Shown: piece by piece, positions 8,301 through 16,316 of the stretch
Position numbering within the stretch: position 1 is the first letter of the stretch
Layout of the letters: each line of letters starts with the position of its first letter
From: Vitreoscilla filiformis
GTDB lineage: Bacteria > Pseudomonadota > Gammaproteobacteria > Burkholderiales > Burkholderiaceae_C
NCBI RefSeq assembly: GCF_002222655.1
Contig: NZ_CP022423.1
Span: forward strand, 930,001-994,000
Direction: 5' to 3'
Length of the DNA: 64,000 nt
Position numbers and translations under genes: made by a program
Notes under the pieces: model-generated
Databases searched by the model: none
What the model was told of the DNA's origin: nothing
Seen by the model: the letters and a program-made list of their open reading frames with translations, nothing else

Positions 8301-10685
8301 ATGTCTTACTTCCGGTTGTGTCCCGGGTGTGGAGCCCATTCACCCCTTGAACAGCTGCGCTGCACGTGTGGTGCTTTGCTGGCTGGAGTGGATTGGAGTC
8401 CGTCCGAGGCTTCTCATCTAGAACCTGTGGCGCCTCACTCTGTTGAGGTCGGGACTCCGTCCATTGGGCCGGAGTCCGTGAGTTGTCCATTTGATGATTG
8501 CGCCCAGCCCAATCCACCAGGGACGGTGCTGTGTCTGTACTGCAACCGGCCACTGCATGCCGCTCCGGCACAGTCAGGGGCGGCGGCGCCTGCGGAGGGT
8601 GTGCTGTCTTTGCCGAGTGCGCTGCGGGGGCGTTGGCGCATCGTGCAGCAGTGGCCAGCACGGGGCGCAGAGGCCGAGCTGCTGCTGGTGCAAGCGTTGG
8701 CAGGGGACGGCCCACCCTGCGTGCTCAAACTGTACCGGCATGGCATCCATCCGAAAGCCGATGTTCAGGCTCGCGTGGCCCGCATCCCCGAGCAGCACCG
8801 CGTGCGGCTGCTGGACAGCGGCGTTTCCGACGGGTTCGCCTACGAGCTGATGCCGTATCACCCCGATGGCTCGTTGCGGCAGTTGCTGGACAAGAAGGGG
8901 CCCCTGTCGCCCCCCCAACTGTCGGCGCTGATCGCCAGCCTGGCGGCGGCGCTGTGTGCGGTGCATGCGCAGCACCTGATTCACCGTGACCTTAAGCCCG
9001 AGAACCTGCTGCTGCGCTCCCTCGACCCGCTGGACGTGGTGTTGACGGACTTTGGCATCGCCTCTGTGCAAGACGCCACGCTGCGTTTCACCAGTTCGGC
9101 GCGCACCTTGGCTTATGGGGCACCTGAGTCCTTGGCCGGGGTGCTGGACGCCAAAGCCGATTACTGGGCCATGGGCATGATCGTGCTGGAGTCGGCGCTG
9201 GGTGAGCATCCGCTGGCGGGGTTGTCCGAAGCGGTGATGCTGCATCGGCTGTGTACGCGGGCCATCGACTTGGGCCGTGTGCGCGATGCGCGGCTGCGCA
9301 TGCTGCTGAGAGGGTTGCTGTTGCGTGATCCCCAACTGCGCTGGGGCGAGGCCGATGTGGCCCGCTGGCTGGCGGGGGATGCCACCCAAACCGAACCGGT
9401 GGAGCGGGGCGGCCCCCTGGGGGCGCGCCAACCCTATCGATTGGGGGACGATGAGTGCTTCACAGCGGATCAGTTGGCGGTGTCATTGGCGAGCCACTGG
9501 CCGCTGGCGGTGGCCGATCTGGACAGTGGGCAGCTCATGCGCTGGCTGCGCCAAGAACTGGCGGATTACAACAGCGTGCGCGTGCTCATCACCCTGAACG
9601 AACAAACCCACCTGAGCACCGACGCCCGTTTGCTGCACCTGTTGCTGCACCTGGCTCCGGGACTGCCGCCGGTGTGGCGGGGGCGGGCACTGTCGCTGGG
9701 CACGGTGTTGACGTGGGCCGCCCAAACCCTCAAAGGTGATCCGGACGGCGCCCAGTGGCTGTTGGACATCCACCAGCAAGGCGTGGTGCGTGCGTATGCC
9801 GAAGCGGGACATGCCGAGCTGGCGGATTTGCACCAGCGCTGGCAGCGGGCGTTAGACGCTTTCGAAGCCGATTGGCAAGCCGCACAGGCGGTGCTGGCCC
9901 ATCACCACGCCCGTTCCGAACCCGCCTCTTACGACGATGTGTTGTATGGGCAAGTCGCTGGCAGTGTGCGCCGGCCGATGCCCGCACTGCTGCACGCCCG
10001 GCTGCTGGCCCTGAGTTTCGATGAGGGCTGGACGCAGCGTTTGCGTCAGCACCTGGCGCCAGAGTTAAAGCGTCTGTCCGTTCAGGTGCCGTGGCTGCAC
10101 GACATGGGGGAGGCCAGCCAATGCCGTCCTCCCCGCTTGCTGGTGCTGCATGCGCTGTTGCCGGAGGCCCAGCGCTGGGCCAGCTTGGCAGCGCGGCAGT
10201 TGGAAGAGGCGTCTGAACAGCGGCGCGGGGATGTGGCGCAACTTCAGCGGGATCTCCAAACCGTGTGGCAGGACGTGCGCACCGCCTCGCAACATGTGCT
10301 GTTCTTCGATCACGACAGCGTTGAATACCTGGCCGACATGCTGCGCACCTACGACCACCAAGCCATCCATGTGCGCGGTCTCGGCTGGGCCGATGACGAG
10401 CTGCAACGCTTGCGGCAGCGTTTGGCGCGTCAGGAGGTGGCGTTGCGTCCGTTGCGGGAGGCGTGCCACGCTTGGCTGGAACGGGCCACCGCCAATCAGG
10501 GGTGGTTCAGCCCCTGGATGGGCATCGTCACCCTGCTGGGCGTGCTCACGGTATGGAACTGGGTCGGAGGCACGGGCGCCCTCTTGGTTTTGGCCGGGGT
10601 GACGCTGGCGGCAGGGTGGCGCCTGTGGCCGTTGTGGTCACTGTCGGCCATCATGCGCAAATCAGGTGGTGGGCTGCCGGGGTGA
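8301..10685 (+). CDS. Membrane Ser/Thr protein kinase with N-terminal zinc ribbons
   Basis: Two Cys4 ribbon-like modules lie at the N-terminus: CPGC...CTC in residues ~7-23, and a second around CPFDDC...CLYC. A Hanks-type kinase domain follows (roughly residues 110-350) with catalytic HRDLKPEN, DFG, an APE motif and DYWAMG. The ATP lysine is probably in VLKLYR; the glycine-rich loop is degenerate. The next ~350 residues are helical and unassigned. Near the C-terminus one or two membrane segments (around GIVTLLGVLTVW and LLVLAGVTLAAGW) place the kinase at the membrane. I prefer ATG 8301 because AGAGG lies 9 nt upstream; ATG 8292 has no room for a ribosome site. It is divergent from the RTX gene and probably belongs to the same functional block as the AAA+ ATPase. 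Confidence 0.87.
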   Translation: MSYFRLCPGCGAHSPLEQLRCTCGALLAGVDWSPSEASHLEPVAPHSVEVGTPSIGPESVSCPFDDCAQPNPPGTVLCLYCNRPLHAAPAQSGAAAPAEGVLSLPSALRGRWRIVQQWPARGAEAELLLVQALAGDGPPCVLKLYRHGIHPKADVQARVARIPEQHRVRLLDSGVSDGFAYELMPYHPDGSLRQLLDKKGPLSPPQLSALIASLAAALCAVHAQHLIHRDLKPENLLLRSLDPLDVVLTDFGIASVQDATLRFTSSARTLAYGAPESLAGVLDAKADYWAMGMIVLESALGEHPLAGLSEAVMLHRLCTRAIDLGRVRDARLRMLLRGLLLRDPQLRWGEADVARWLAGDATQTEPVERGGPLGARQPYRLGDDECFTADQLAVSLASHWPLAVADLDSGQLMRWLRQELADYNSVRVLITLNEQTHLSTDARLLHLLLHLAPGLPPVWRGRALSLGTVLTWAAQTLKGDPDGAQWLLDIHQQGVVRAYAEAGHAELADLHQRWQRALDAFEADWQAAQAVLAHHHARSEPASYDDVLYGQVAGSVRRPMPALLHARLLALSFDEGWTQRLRQHLAPELKRLSVQVPWLHDMGEASQCRPPRLLVLHALLPEAQRWASLAARQLEEASEQRRGDVAQLQRDLQTVWQDVRTASQHVLFFDHDSVEYLADMLRTYDHQAIHVRGLGWADDELQRLRQRLARQEVALRPLREACHAWLERATANQGWFSPWMGIVTLLGVLTVWNWVGGTGALLVLAGVTLAAGWRLWPLWSLSAIMRKSGGGLPG

Positions 10686-10702
10686 GGCGTCGGGCGGTGG
10701 TG

Positions 10703-11457
10703 TCAAAACGCCGATCCGCTGCCGTCGCGCTTGAGGTCACGAAAAGCAGCGAACAGCCAAGAGCGCATCGCCAGCACCAGGGTGAACGCCCGTTTTTGCT
10801 CGGCGGGCAAACGTTGGTCGGCCAGATGCTGTTGGGCAAAGTCCTCGGCCAGTTTGAGCAGGCGTTCGTTCAGCAGTTGGGCTTGGCCTCGGCCAATTTG
10901 GCCATGCACCAGGGTGAGGGTTTCGGCGTCGCCGTCGAAGTGGCCGCTGAAGTAATCCATCAGCACTTCGTCGCGGAAATACTGCATCGCCGGGCCATTG
11001 GGGCGCCACCGGAACGTCTTGGCCAAGCGCAAGCGGTAACGGTTGAGTGGACGCAGTTCGATGATGCCCAGCCGATCCAGTTGCACCAGACCTTGCACCA
11101 CTTCGGCCTCCGTGAGGCGGTAAAACCCGACGATCTGCTCCAACGTCCAGAGGCTGAGGCAGCACGTGGCCAGCAGCAACAGCCGGCGATCGTGGACGAG
11201 GGCGCGCTCTTGTTCGAGCGTCAGTTCCTGCACCAGCGGCTGGGCGTCGGCCACGCGCCCCGGGCCAGGTCGGCGAAGTCGCAGCGCAGCACGCGGCAAA
11301 TGGCGTCGATGCGGGACAGCGGCATGTCCCCACCCGCCAACATGCGCTTGACGCTGCTTTCGGCCAGACCCAGCTCGCGGGCCAGCATGGCGTAGGTGAT
11401 GCCAGCGGCTTTGAGTTCTTGTTTGATGTGGCTGACCAGCGTGCGGGTGGACGACAT
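10703..11457 (-). pseudogene. XRE-type HTH transcriptional regulator, frameshifted
   Basis: From ATG 11457 (GGAGGA ribosome site just upstream), the first ~60 residues are a lambda-repressor-type HTH (IKQELKAAGITYAMLARELG, then AESSVKRMLAG). That frame stops at 11221. The neighbouring frame continues from about 11255 to a stop at 10703 with QPLVQELTLEQERALV and a further ~175 residues. Read together they look like one regulator of a type common in Burkholderiales (HTH plus a C-terminal region). The junction falls at a CCCCGGG run (11258-11264); one additional base there would restore the frame. This is either a real inactivating mutation or a sequencing error in a homopolymer. The missing full frame is seen; the intact ancestor is inferred from family knowledge. 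Confidence 0.75.
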
Positions 11458-11602
11458 GCGAATCCTCCTCCAAGATCGCTGAGAAGGTATCACCAGACGA
11501 GACTTGACGGCGCTTTTTGCGGCACAAGTTGATTTTTTCGTGGTGCCATGGCTGGGAACGGCGCACCATCGCGTCATCACAACTTGATGCATGAGGTGGA
11601 TC

Positions 11603-12058
11603 ATGAGCACGACAACCCTGTCTCCCCCGCGTGACACCCGGGCCTGGCGCATCCAGGTGTGGATTTCGTTTGGCATGGCCTTGCTGCTGTGTGCGGGTGG
11701 CTTGGCATGGTTGCCTGGACAGGATTTGGATCGGGCTTTCATGGTCATGGGTTACGTGTTCAGCTTGAGCAGCACCTTGGTGTTGGCCAAGGCCGTGCGC
11801 GACCGGGCTGAACGCGTCGGCCAGGACACCCCTCTGTGGGGTGCCGTGGCGTGGGGGAGCTTCGGTCTGGCCTTGGCACTGACCGCTTGGGGGCTGATGC
11901 GCATGGACATCGATCCGACTTGGAAAGCCTATTTGGTGGTGGCGTGGCTGTACTTGGTGTCCAGCGCATTCACGCTGGCCAAGACCCTGCGTGACGCGCA
12001 GCCCGTGCTCCCCGGCGCACGCTGCACCGTCCAGTTGGATGGGAGCGATTTGGCATGA
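11603..12058 (+). CDS. YiaA/YiaB-like inner-membrane protein
   Basis: About 151 residues with four predicted membrane segments in two pairs (e.g. VWISFGMALLLCAGGLAWL, then a second after MVMGYVFSLSS). The helix-pair arrangement, with the short repeated ending LAKAVRDRAE / LAKTLRDAQ after each pair, matches the YiaA/YiaB two-helix family, whose function is unknown. I chose ATG 11603; ATG 11591 would add MRWI, and GAGGTGG just before 11603 could act as ribosome site although the spacing is short. It is the first of three genes joined by 4-bp ATGA overlaps, opposite the broken HTH regulator. Confidence 0.75.
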   Translation: MSTTTLSPPRDTRAWRIQVWISFGMALLLCAGGLAWLPGQDLDRAFMVMGYVFSLSSTLVLAKAVRDRAERVGQDTPLWGAVAWGSFGLALALTAWGLMRMDIDPTWKAYLVVAWLYLVSSAFTLAKTLRDAQPVLPGARCTVQLDGSDLA

Positions 12059-12474
12059 AAAAACAGCGTGTGTTTTGGGCCGCCATGGGCCTGAGCCTTG
12101 GTTTGACGCTGTCCGGCAGCGTGCGTGCTGCCCAAGTGTCTGAAACCAGCAGCGCACTCTCCTTGCTGCCCGTGGCGGTGACGGTCAGCGGTGCCACTGC
12201 GCTGCTGTCCACCGGGGCGGTGCTGACGGTGGTGTCGGTGCAACTGGTCGCGGATGGGGTCGTCTGGGTGCTGCGCAAAGGGTCTGGCGGCGTGGAGGTG
12301 TCGCTGCGCGTGTCCCAGCGGCTGGTTGAGGGCGTGGTGGTCGGGGTGGGCACGGTGCTCGTGGGGACGGTGATTTCGGCGGGGTTGGTGCTGTCGGTGG
12401 CTGGTGAAGCGGTGGCTTTTGTGCCGAATCAGATCGGCGCTTCCTTGTTGCACAGCGAGGAGATCAAGCGATGA
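12055..12474 (+). CDS. Small exported protein resembling the STM0539 family
   Basis: 139 residues with a clear signal peptide (KKQ start, hydrophobic core, cleavage near SVRAAQ). The mature part is short and rich in Val, Ala, Ser and Gly, with hydrophobic stretches that could be a membrane hairpin or beta strands. I associate this composition and size with the STM0539 family of unknown function; this is recall, not a search. ATGA overlap with the upstream YiaA/B-like gene and with the downstream DUF2145 gene implies translational coupling. Confidence 0.6.
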   Translation: MKKQRVFWAAMGLSLGLTLSGSVRAAQVSETSSALSLLPVAVTVSGATALLSTGAVLTVVSVQLVADGVVWVLRKGSGGVEVSLRVSQRLVEGVVVGVGTVLVGTVISAGLVLSVAGEAVAFVPNQIGASLLHSEEIKR

Positions 12475-13268
12475 AACGTTGGCCAGCTTGGGCGCTGGCC
12501 GTGGCCGTGGTTTGGCCACTGGCTGCGGACGCGGGACAACACTGCGAACAACGCCCCCTCACCACCCAGGAATTGATGCAGGGCCTGACCTTGGCCGAAG
12601 CCACCGCCCGGGCGCTCGACGCCACCGGGGCCGATGTGGTGGCCATCGCACGGGCCGGACAGGATTTGCGCCGCTGGGGTTTGGAGTGGTCTCACATGGG
12701 GCTGGCCTACCGGGTGTCGCCCCCGAACGGGGTGGGGCAGATTGGGGTGTGGCGCGTGGTCCACAAACTCAACCAGTGCGGCACGGCCGAGGCCAAGCTC
12801 TATCGCCACGGACTGGGGGAGTTTTTCATGGATCAGCCGTGGCGTTATGCCGCTGCCTATTCGGTGCTTCGGCCAGAGCTGCAACAGCGGCTTTTGCCCT
12901 GGTTGGCCCGCGCCGATGTTCTGCTGGATCTGGCGCAGCCACGCTACAACGTGCTGTCTTACCCCTGGAGCCAGCGCTACCAGCAGTCCAACCAGTGGGT
13001 GTTGGAAGTGCTGGCGGCCAACCACGGTGGACAGAACAGCCGCCAAGGGGCGCAAAGCGTGCTGCGGGCCATGAACTATGAGCCGGGTTTGCTGAACATC
13101 CCAGCGGCCACGCGCTTGGGGGCCAACCTCACCCGCGCCAACGTGGCGTTTGACGATCAACCCTGGAGCGAGCGCATGGCCGGGCGCATTCGCACCATCA
13201 CATCCGAGTCGGTGTTCCAGTGGTTGCGCCAATCGGGCTTGGGCGAACCGATCCGCGTGGTCGAGTGA
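12471..13268 (+). CDS. DUF2145 family exported protein
   Basis: 265 residues, beginning with a signal peptide cut near ADAGQHC. The mature protein has features I associate with DUF2145: an RRWGLEWSHMGLAYR stretch, the paired tryptophans of YPWSQRYQQSNQW, and a conserved NYEP segment. The conserved His, Cys and Tyr residues suggest a periplasmic fold that could be catalytic, but no activity is established. It is the last gene of the coupled trio that starts at 11603, and it is followed by a 57-bp gap before the lipid operon. Confidence 0.75.
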   Translation: MKRWPAWALAVAVVWPLAADAGQHCEQRPLTTQELMQGLTLAEATARALDATGADVVAIARAGQDLRRWGLEWSHMGLAYRVSPPNGVGQIGVWRVVHKLNQCGTAEAKLYRHGLGEFFMDQPWRYAAAYSVLRPELQQRLLPWLARADVLLDLAQPRYNVLSYPWSQRYQQSNQWVLEVLAANHGGQNSRQGAQSVLRAMNYEPGLLNIPAATRLGANLTRANVAFDDQPWSERMAGRIRTITSESVFQWLRQSGLGEPIRVVE

Positions 13269-13325
13269 ACGCGGGGCCCGCTGGGGCCTGAGAATGTCCC
13301 CACCCCATCACCTGTGGTTCCGCCG

Positions 13326-15227
13326 ATGAGCACTTCTGCCAACCAGTTCGCCCTGTTGCGTCAACGCCGGTTCGCGCCCTTTTTCTGGACGCAGTTGCTG
13401 GGCGCGATGAACGACAACGTTTTCAAATTTGCCTTCACCGTGCTGGTGACGTACCACGTCCAGGTGGATTGGTTGCCGCCCGCGCTGGCCGGTTTGGTGA
13501 TCGGGGCGGTGTTCATCTTGCCGTATGTGTTGCTGTCGGCCACGTCGGGGCAGTTGTCGGACAAGTTCGACAAATCGGCCTTGATGCGGCGGGTCAAGGA
13601 CTTGGAGCTGGCCATCATGGCGCTGGGCGCGCTCGGACTCAGCCAGGGATGGATCGGGGTGTTGCTGCTGTGCATTGGGTTGATGGGCTTGCACAGCACC
13701 CTGTTCGGGCCCGCCAAGTACGCTTACCTGCCACAGCACTTGGCCGAGCACGAACTGACAGGCGGGAATGGCATGGTGGAGATGGGCACGTTTGTGGCCA
13801 TCCTGCTGGGCAATGTGCTGGGTGGCTTGCTGATTGCCCTTCCGTCCGACGGCTGGTTGCGCGGCACCGAAGCCGTGGCCATCGCCAGCTTGGTGTTGGC
13901 GGTGCTGGGTCGGGTGGCGGCGCACTTTTTGCCGGCCTCCCCGTCGAGTGAGCCGGACTTGCGCATCAACTGGAACCCCCTGAGCGAAACCTGGCACAAC
14001 CTGCGTCTGGCGCATGAGCAGTTGGCGGTGTTTCGCTCGTTGTTGGGTATTTCGTGGATGTGGTTCTTTGGCGCGGTGTTTTTGGCGCAGTTTCCGTCGT
14101 TTGCCAAAGAGGTGTTGCACGGGGATGAGCGTGTGGCCTCGGTGCTGTTGGTGGTGTTTTCGGTGGGCGTGGGGTTGGGCTCGCTGTTGTGTGAGCGGTT
14201 GAGCCATCGGCATGTGGAGATCGGTTTGGTGCCGCTGGGCGCCATCGGCATGAGTGTGTTTGCGGCCGACTTGTATTTCGCCTCACGCGGGTTGCCCTCG
14301 GTGGCCCAGCAGGACGTTCGTACCTTTCTCGCCCAGCCAGCCCACTGGCGCGTGTTGGCGGACTTGTTTGGGTTGTCGCTGTCGGCGGGCTTGTACAGCG
14401 TGCCGATGTACGCCTTGATTCAGGTGCGTTCACCCGCCAGCCACCGGGCGCGCATCATCGCGGCCAACAACATTTTGAACGCGCTGTTCATGATCGCCAG
14501 CAGCGTGCTGGTGGGGTTGTTGTTGTCCCAGGGCTGGAGCGTGCCCGAGGTTTTTGGCCTGACAGCGCTGGCCAACGCCGTGGTGGCGGCCTACATTTTT
14601 GGGCTGGTGCCGGAGTACCTGCTGAGGTTCATCGCCTGGGTGGCGACGCATTTCGTGTACCGCTTCGAACGGCGCGGGGATGAACACATTCCCCTGCAAG
14701 GCCCGGCGGTGCTGGTGTGCAACCACGTCAGCTACATGGACGCGGTGCTGCTCATGGCCGCCAGCCCTCGACCGATTCGTTTCTTGATGGATCACCGCAT
14801 TTTTGCCGTGCCCGTGCTGGGGGCGGTGTTTCGCTTGGCCAAAGCCATCCCGGTGGCGCCGCGTGCCGAGGATCCGCAGGCCTACGAGCGAGCGTTGCAA
14901 ACGGCTCAGGCGGTGCTGGCCGAAGGCGAGTTGCTGGGCATCTTCCCCGAGGGCGGGTTGACGCCAGACGGCCAGCTTCAGCCATTCAAAGGCGGGGTGA
15001 TGAAAATCCTGGAAGCCCAGCCGGTGCCCGTGGTGCCGATGGCGCTGGGCCACATGTGGGGATCGAGCTTCTCGCGCATTGACGGGCGAGGGCACATGTC
15101 GCGGCCACTGCGCCGGGGGGTGTTGAACCGCGTCACGCTGACGGTGGCGCCCGCCCTGGCGGCATCCGAGGTGAGTTTGGAGGGGTTGCACAGCCAAGTG
15201 GCCCGACTGTTGGAGTCCGCCGCATGA
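13326..15227 (+). CDS. MFS transporter fused to 1-acylglycerol-3-phosphate acyltransferase (LplT/PlsC type)
   Basis: 634 residues. Residues ~1-410 form a 12-helix major-facilitator domain like LplT, the lysophospholipid flippase (opening FFWTQLLGAMNDNVFK). Residues ~430-634 form a PlsC/Aas acyltransferase with the HX4D motif in NHVSYMD (His467) and the glycerophosphate-binding block FPEGGLTPDG. Such fusions are thought to bring lysophospholipids in and re-acylate them at the inner membrane. ATG 13326 is chosen over a GTG four codons earlier. The stop overlaps the next start (ATGA), so it heads a coupled four-gene operon ending in a membrane-spanning-lipid-synthase-like radical-SAM gene. Confidence 0.9.
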   Translation: MSTSANQFALLRQRRFAPFFWTQLLGAMNDNVFKFAFTVLVTYHVQVDWLPPALAGLVIGAVFILPYVLLSATSGQLSDKFDKSALMRRVKDLELAIMALGALGLSQGWIGVLLLCIGLMGLHSTLFGPAKYAYLPQHLAEHELTGGNGMVEMGTFVAILLGNVLGGLLIALPSDGWLRGTEAVAIASLVLAVLGRVAAHFLPASPSSEPDLRINWNPLSETWHNLRLAHEQLAVFRSLLGISWMWFFGAVFLAQFPSFAKEVLHGDERVASVLLVVFSVGVGLGSLLCERLSHRHVEIGLVPLGAIGMSVFAADLYFASRGLPSVAQQDVRTFLAQPAHWRVLADLFGLSLSAGLYSVPMYALIQVRSPASHRARIIAANNILNALFMIASSVLVGLLLSQGWSVPEVFGLTALANAVVAAYIFGLVPEYLLRFIAWVATHFVYRFERRGDEHIPLQGPAVLVCNHVSYMDAVLLMAASPRPIRFLMDHRIFAVPVLGAVFRLAKAIPVAPRAEDPQAYERALQTAQAVLAEGELLGIFPEGGLTPDGQLQPFKGGVMKILEAQPVPVVPMALGHMWGSSFSRIDGRGHMSRPLRRGVLNRVTLTVAPALAASEVSLEGLHSQVARLLESAA

Positions 15228-15571
15228 ACACACCCCGCAACCCGTGGGCCCCACCCGATCACCCCGGCCAGCCGCTGGACGACGATGTGCTGGACGATTT
15301 GGATCACACCGAACCCATGAACCCCGTGTGGCGGGGGACGCTGTTGCTGGTGTTGGCCTTCGCGGTGTGTGGCTTTGGGGCCGGCAGCCTGTGTGGTGGC
15401 TGGTTCACGGTGGGGGGGCTTTTCGACGGCAGCGGCAACATGGCGTTTTTGTTCTTGTCGCTGCCATCGTTGACCATTGGCGGGGCGTTGACGTGGTGGT
15501 GTTTGTCACTGATGCGCCGGGTTTGGCGCCGGGGGCGTCGGCGCCCGGGGGGATCCTCCCGTGGTGCGTGA
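15224..15571 (+). CDS. Small membrane protein of unknown function in the lipid operon
   Basis: 115 residues: a Pro/Asp-rich cytoplasmic head of about 40 residues, two membrane segments (TLLLVLAFAVCGFGAG and FLFLSLPSLTIGGALTW), then a strongly basic Arg/Gly tail. I do not recognise a family. Its start overlaps the stop of the transporter-acyltransferase gene by 4 bp, and its 3' end overlaps the Lgt-like gene start by 11 bp, so it is almost certainly co-translated with them. It may be a membrane scaffold or accessory subunit; that is inference from position. Confidence 0.75.
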   Translation: MNTPRNPWAPPDHPGQPLDDDVLDDLDHTEPMNPVWRGTLLLVLAFAVCGFGAGSLCGGWFTVGGLFDGSGNMAFLFLSLPSLTIGGALTWWCLSLMRRVWRRGRRRPGGSSRGA

Positions 15572-16316
15572 CCCCGCGCTGGCGGCGTTGGTGCATGGTG
15601 CGTTCGAGTATGCGGGCATCGCCTGGGGCGCTTGGTGGTATCGACACACCACCCGCACGGGTTTGCTGGTGCCGGGGCGCTTTGCCATCGTCGTTGGCAT
15701 GCTGCTGGGAGCGGCCATCGGCAACAAACTGGTGTTCTGGATCGAACGCCCGGATGTGCTGCTGAACTGGTGGTTCGACCGCACGGGCGCCACGCCCTTT
15801 CCAATGGGGCAAAGCTTGGTTGGCGGCTTGTTGGGCGGATGGCTGGGGGTGGAGCTGGCCAAATGGTGCATCGGTGAGCGCCGCAGCCAGGGCGATGCGC
15901 TGGTGTGGCCGCTGATCGGGGGCATTGCTTTGGGGCGTGTGGGCTGCTGGCTGGCCGGTGTCCATGACGACACCTGGGGCCTGCCCAGCACCTTGCCTTG
16001 GGCGATCGACCCGGGGGATGGCGTACCACGTCACCCGGCGCCGCTGTATGAGAGCCTGTTTGTGCTGACCCTGGGGGCCGTGCTGGCGCATGAGCGAGCG
16101 CGCTGGGATCGGGTGCCGGGGCTGCGTTTCAAGCTGTTTTTGGCCGCCTACCTGCTGTGGCGCCTGCTCATTGATGGGCTCAAGCCTGTGGCGGTGCCCT
16201 ACGCTGGGGGCGCTTCGGGCATTCAGTGGGTGTGCGGGGTGGCGCTGGGGCTGTACCTGCCGTGCGTGGTGAGCGCTTGGCGCCGTTGTCATGAGATGGA
16301 ACGAGGGTCGCCATGA
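15561..16316 (+). CDS. Atypical Lgt-family (prolipoprotein diacylglyceryl transferase-like) membrane protein
   Basis: 251 residues with about seven membrane helices in the Lgt pattern. The Lgt signature region is recognisable as ALGRVGCWLAG, but it reads GRVGCW where classical Lgt has GRxGNFxNGE. The segment that normally holds the essential HGG is GQSLVGGLLGG here and lacks the histidine. GTG 15561 is used, with a GGGGGGA ribosome site 7 nt upstream. True Lgt moves diacylglycerol from phosphatidylglycerol onto lipoproteins; the altered active site and a radical-SAM lipid gene directly downstream (ATGA overlap) suggest a different acceptor or a lipid-handling role. The housekeeping lgt is probably elsewhere. 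Confidence 0.82.
   Translation: MVRDPALAALVHGAFEYAGIAWGAWWYRHTTRTGLLVPGRFAIVVGMLLGAAIGNKLVFWIERPDVLLNWWFDRTGATPFPMGQSLVGGLLGGWLGVELAKWCIGERRSQGDALVWPLIGGIALGRVGCWLAGVHDDTWGLPSTLPWAIDPGDGVPRHPAPLYESLFVLTLGAVLAHERARWDRVPGLRFKLFLAAYLLWRLLIDGLKPVAVPYAGGASGIQWVCGVALGLYLPCVVSAWRRCHEMERGSP

Noticed and set aside
15561..16316. Calling the Lgt-family gene the housekeeping lgt
   Set aside because: The essential HGG histidine and the NFxNGE motif are missing and the context is a lipid operon, so a paralogue is more likely.
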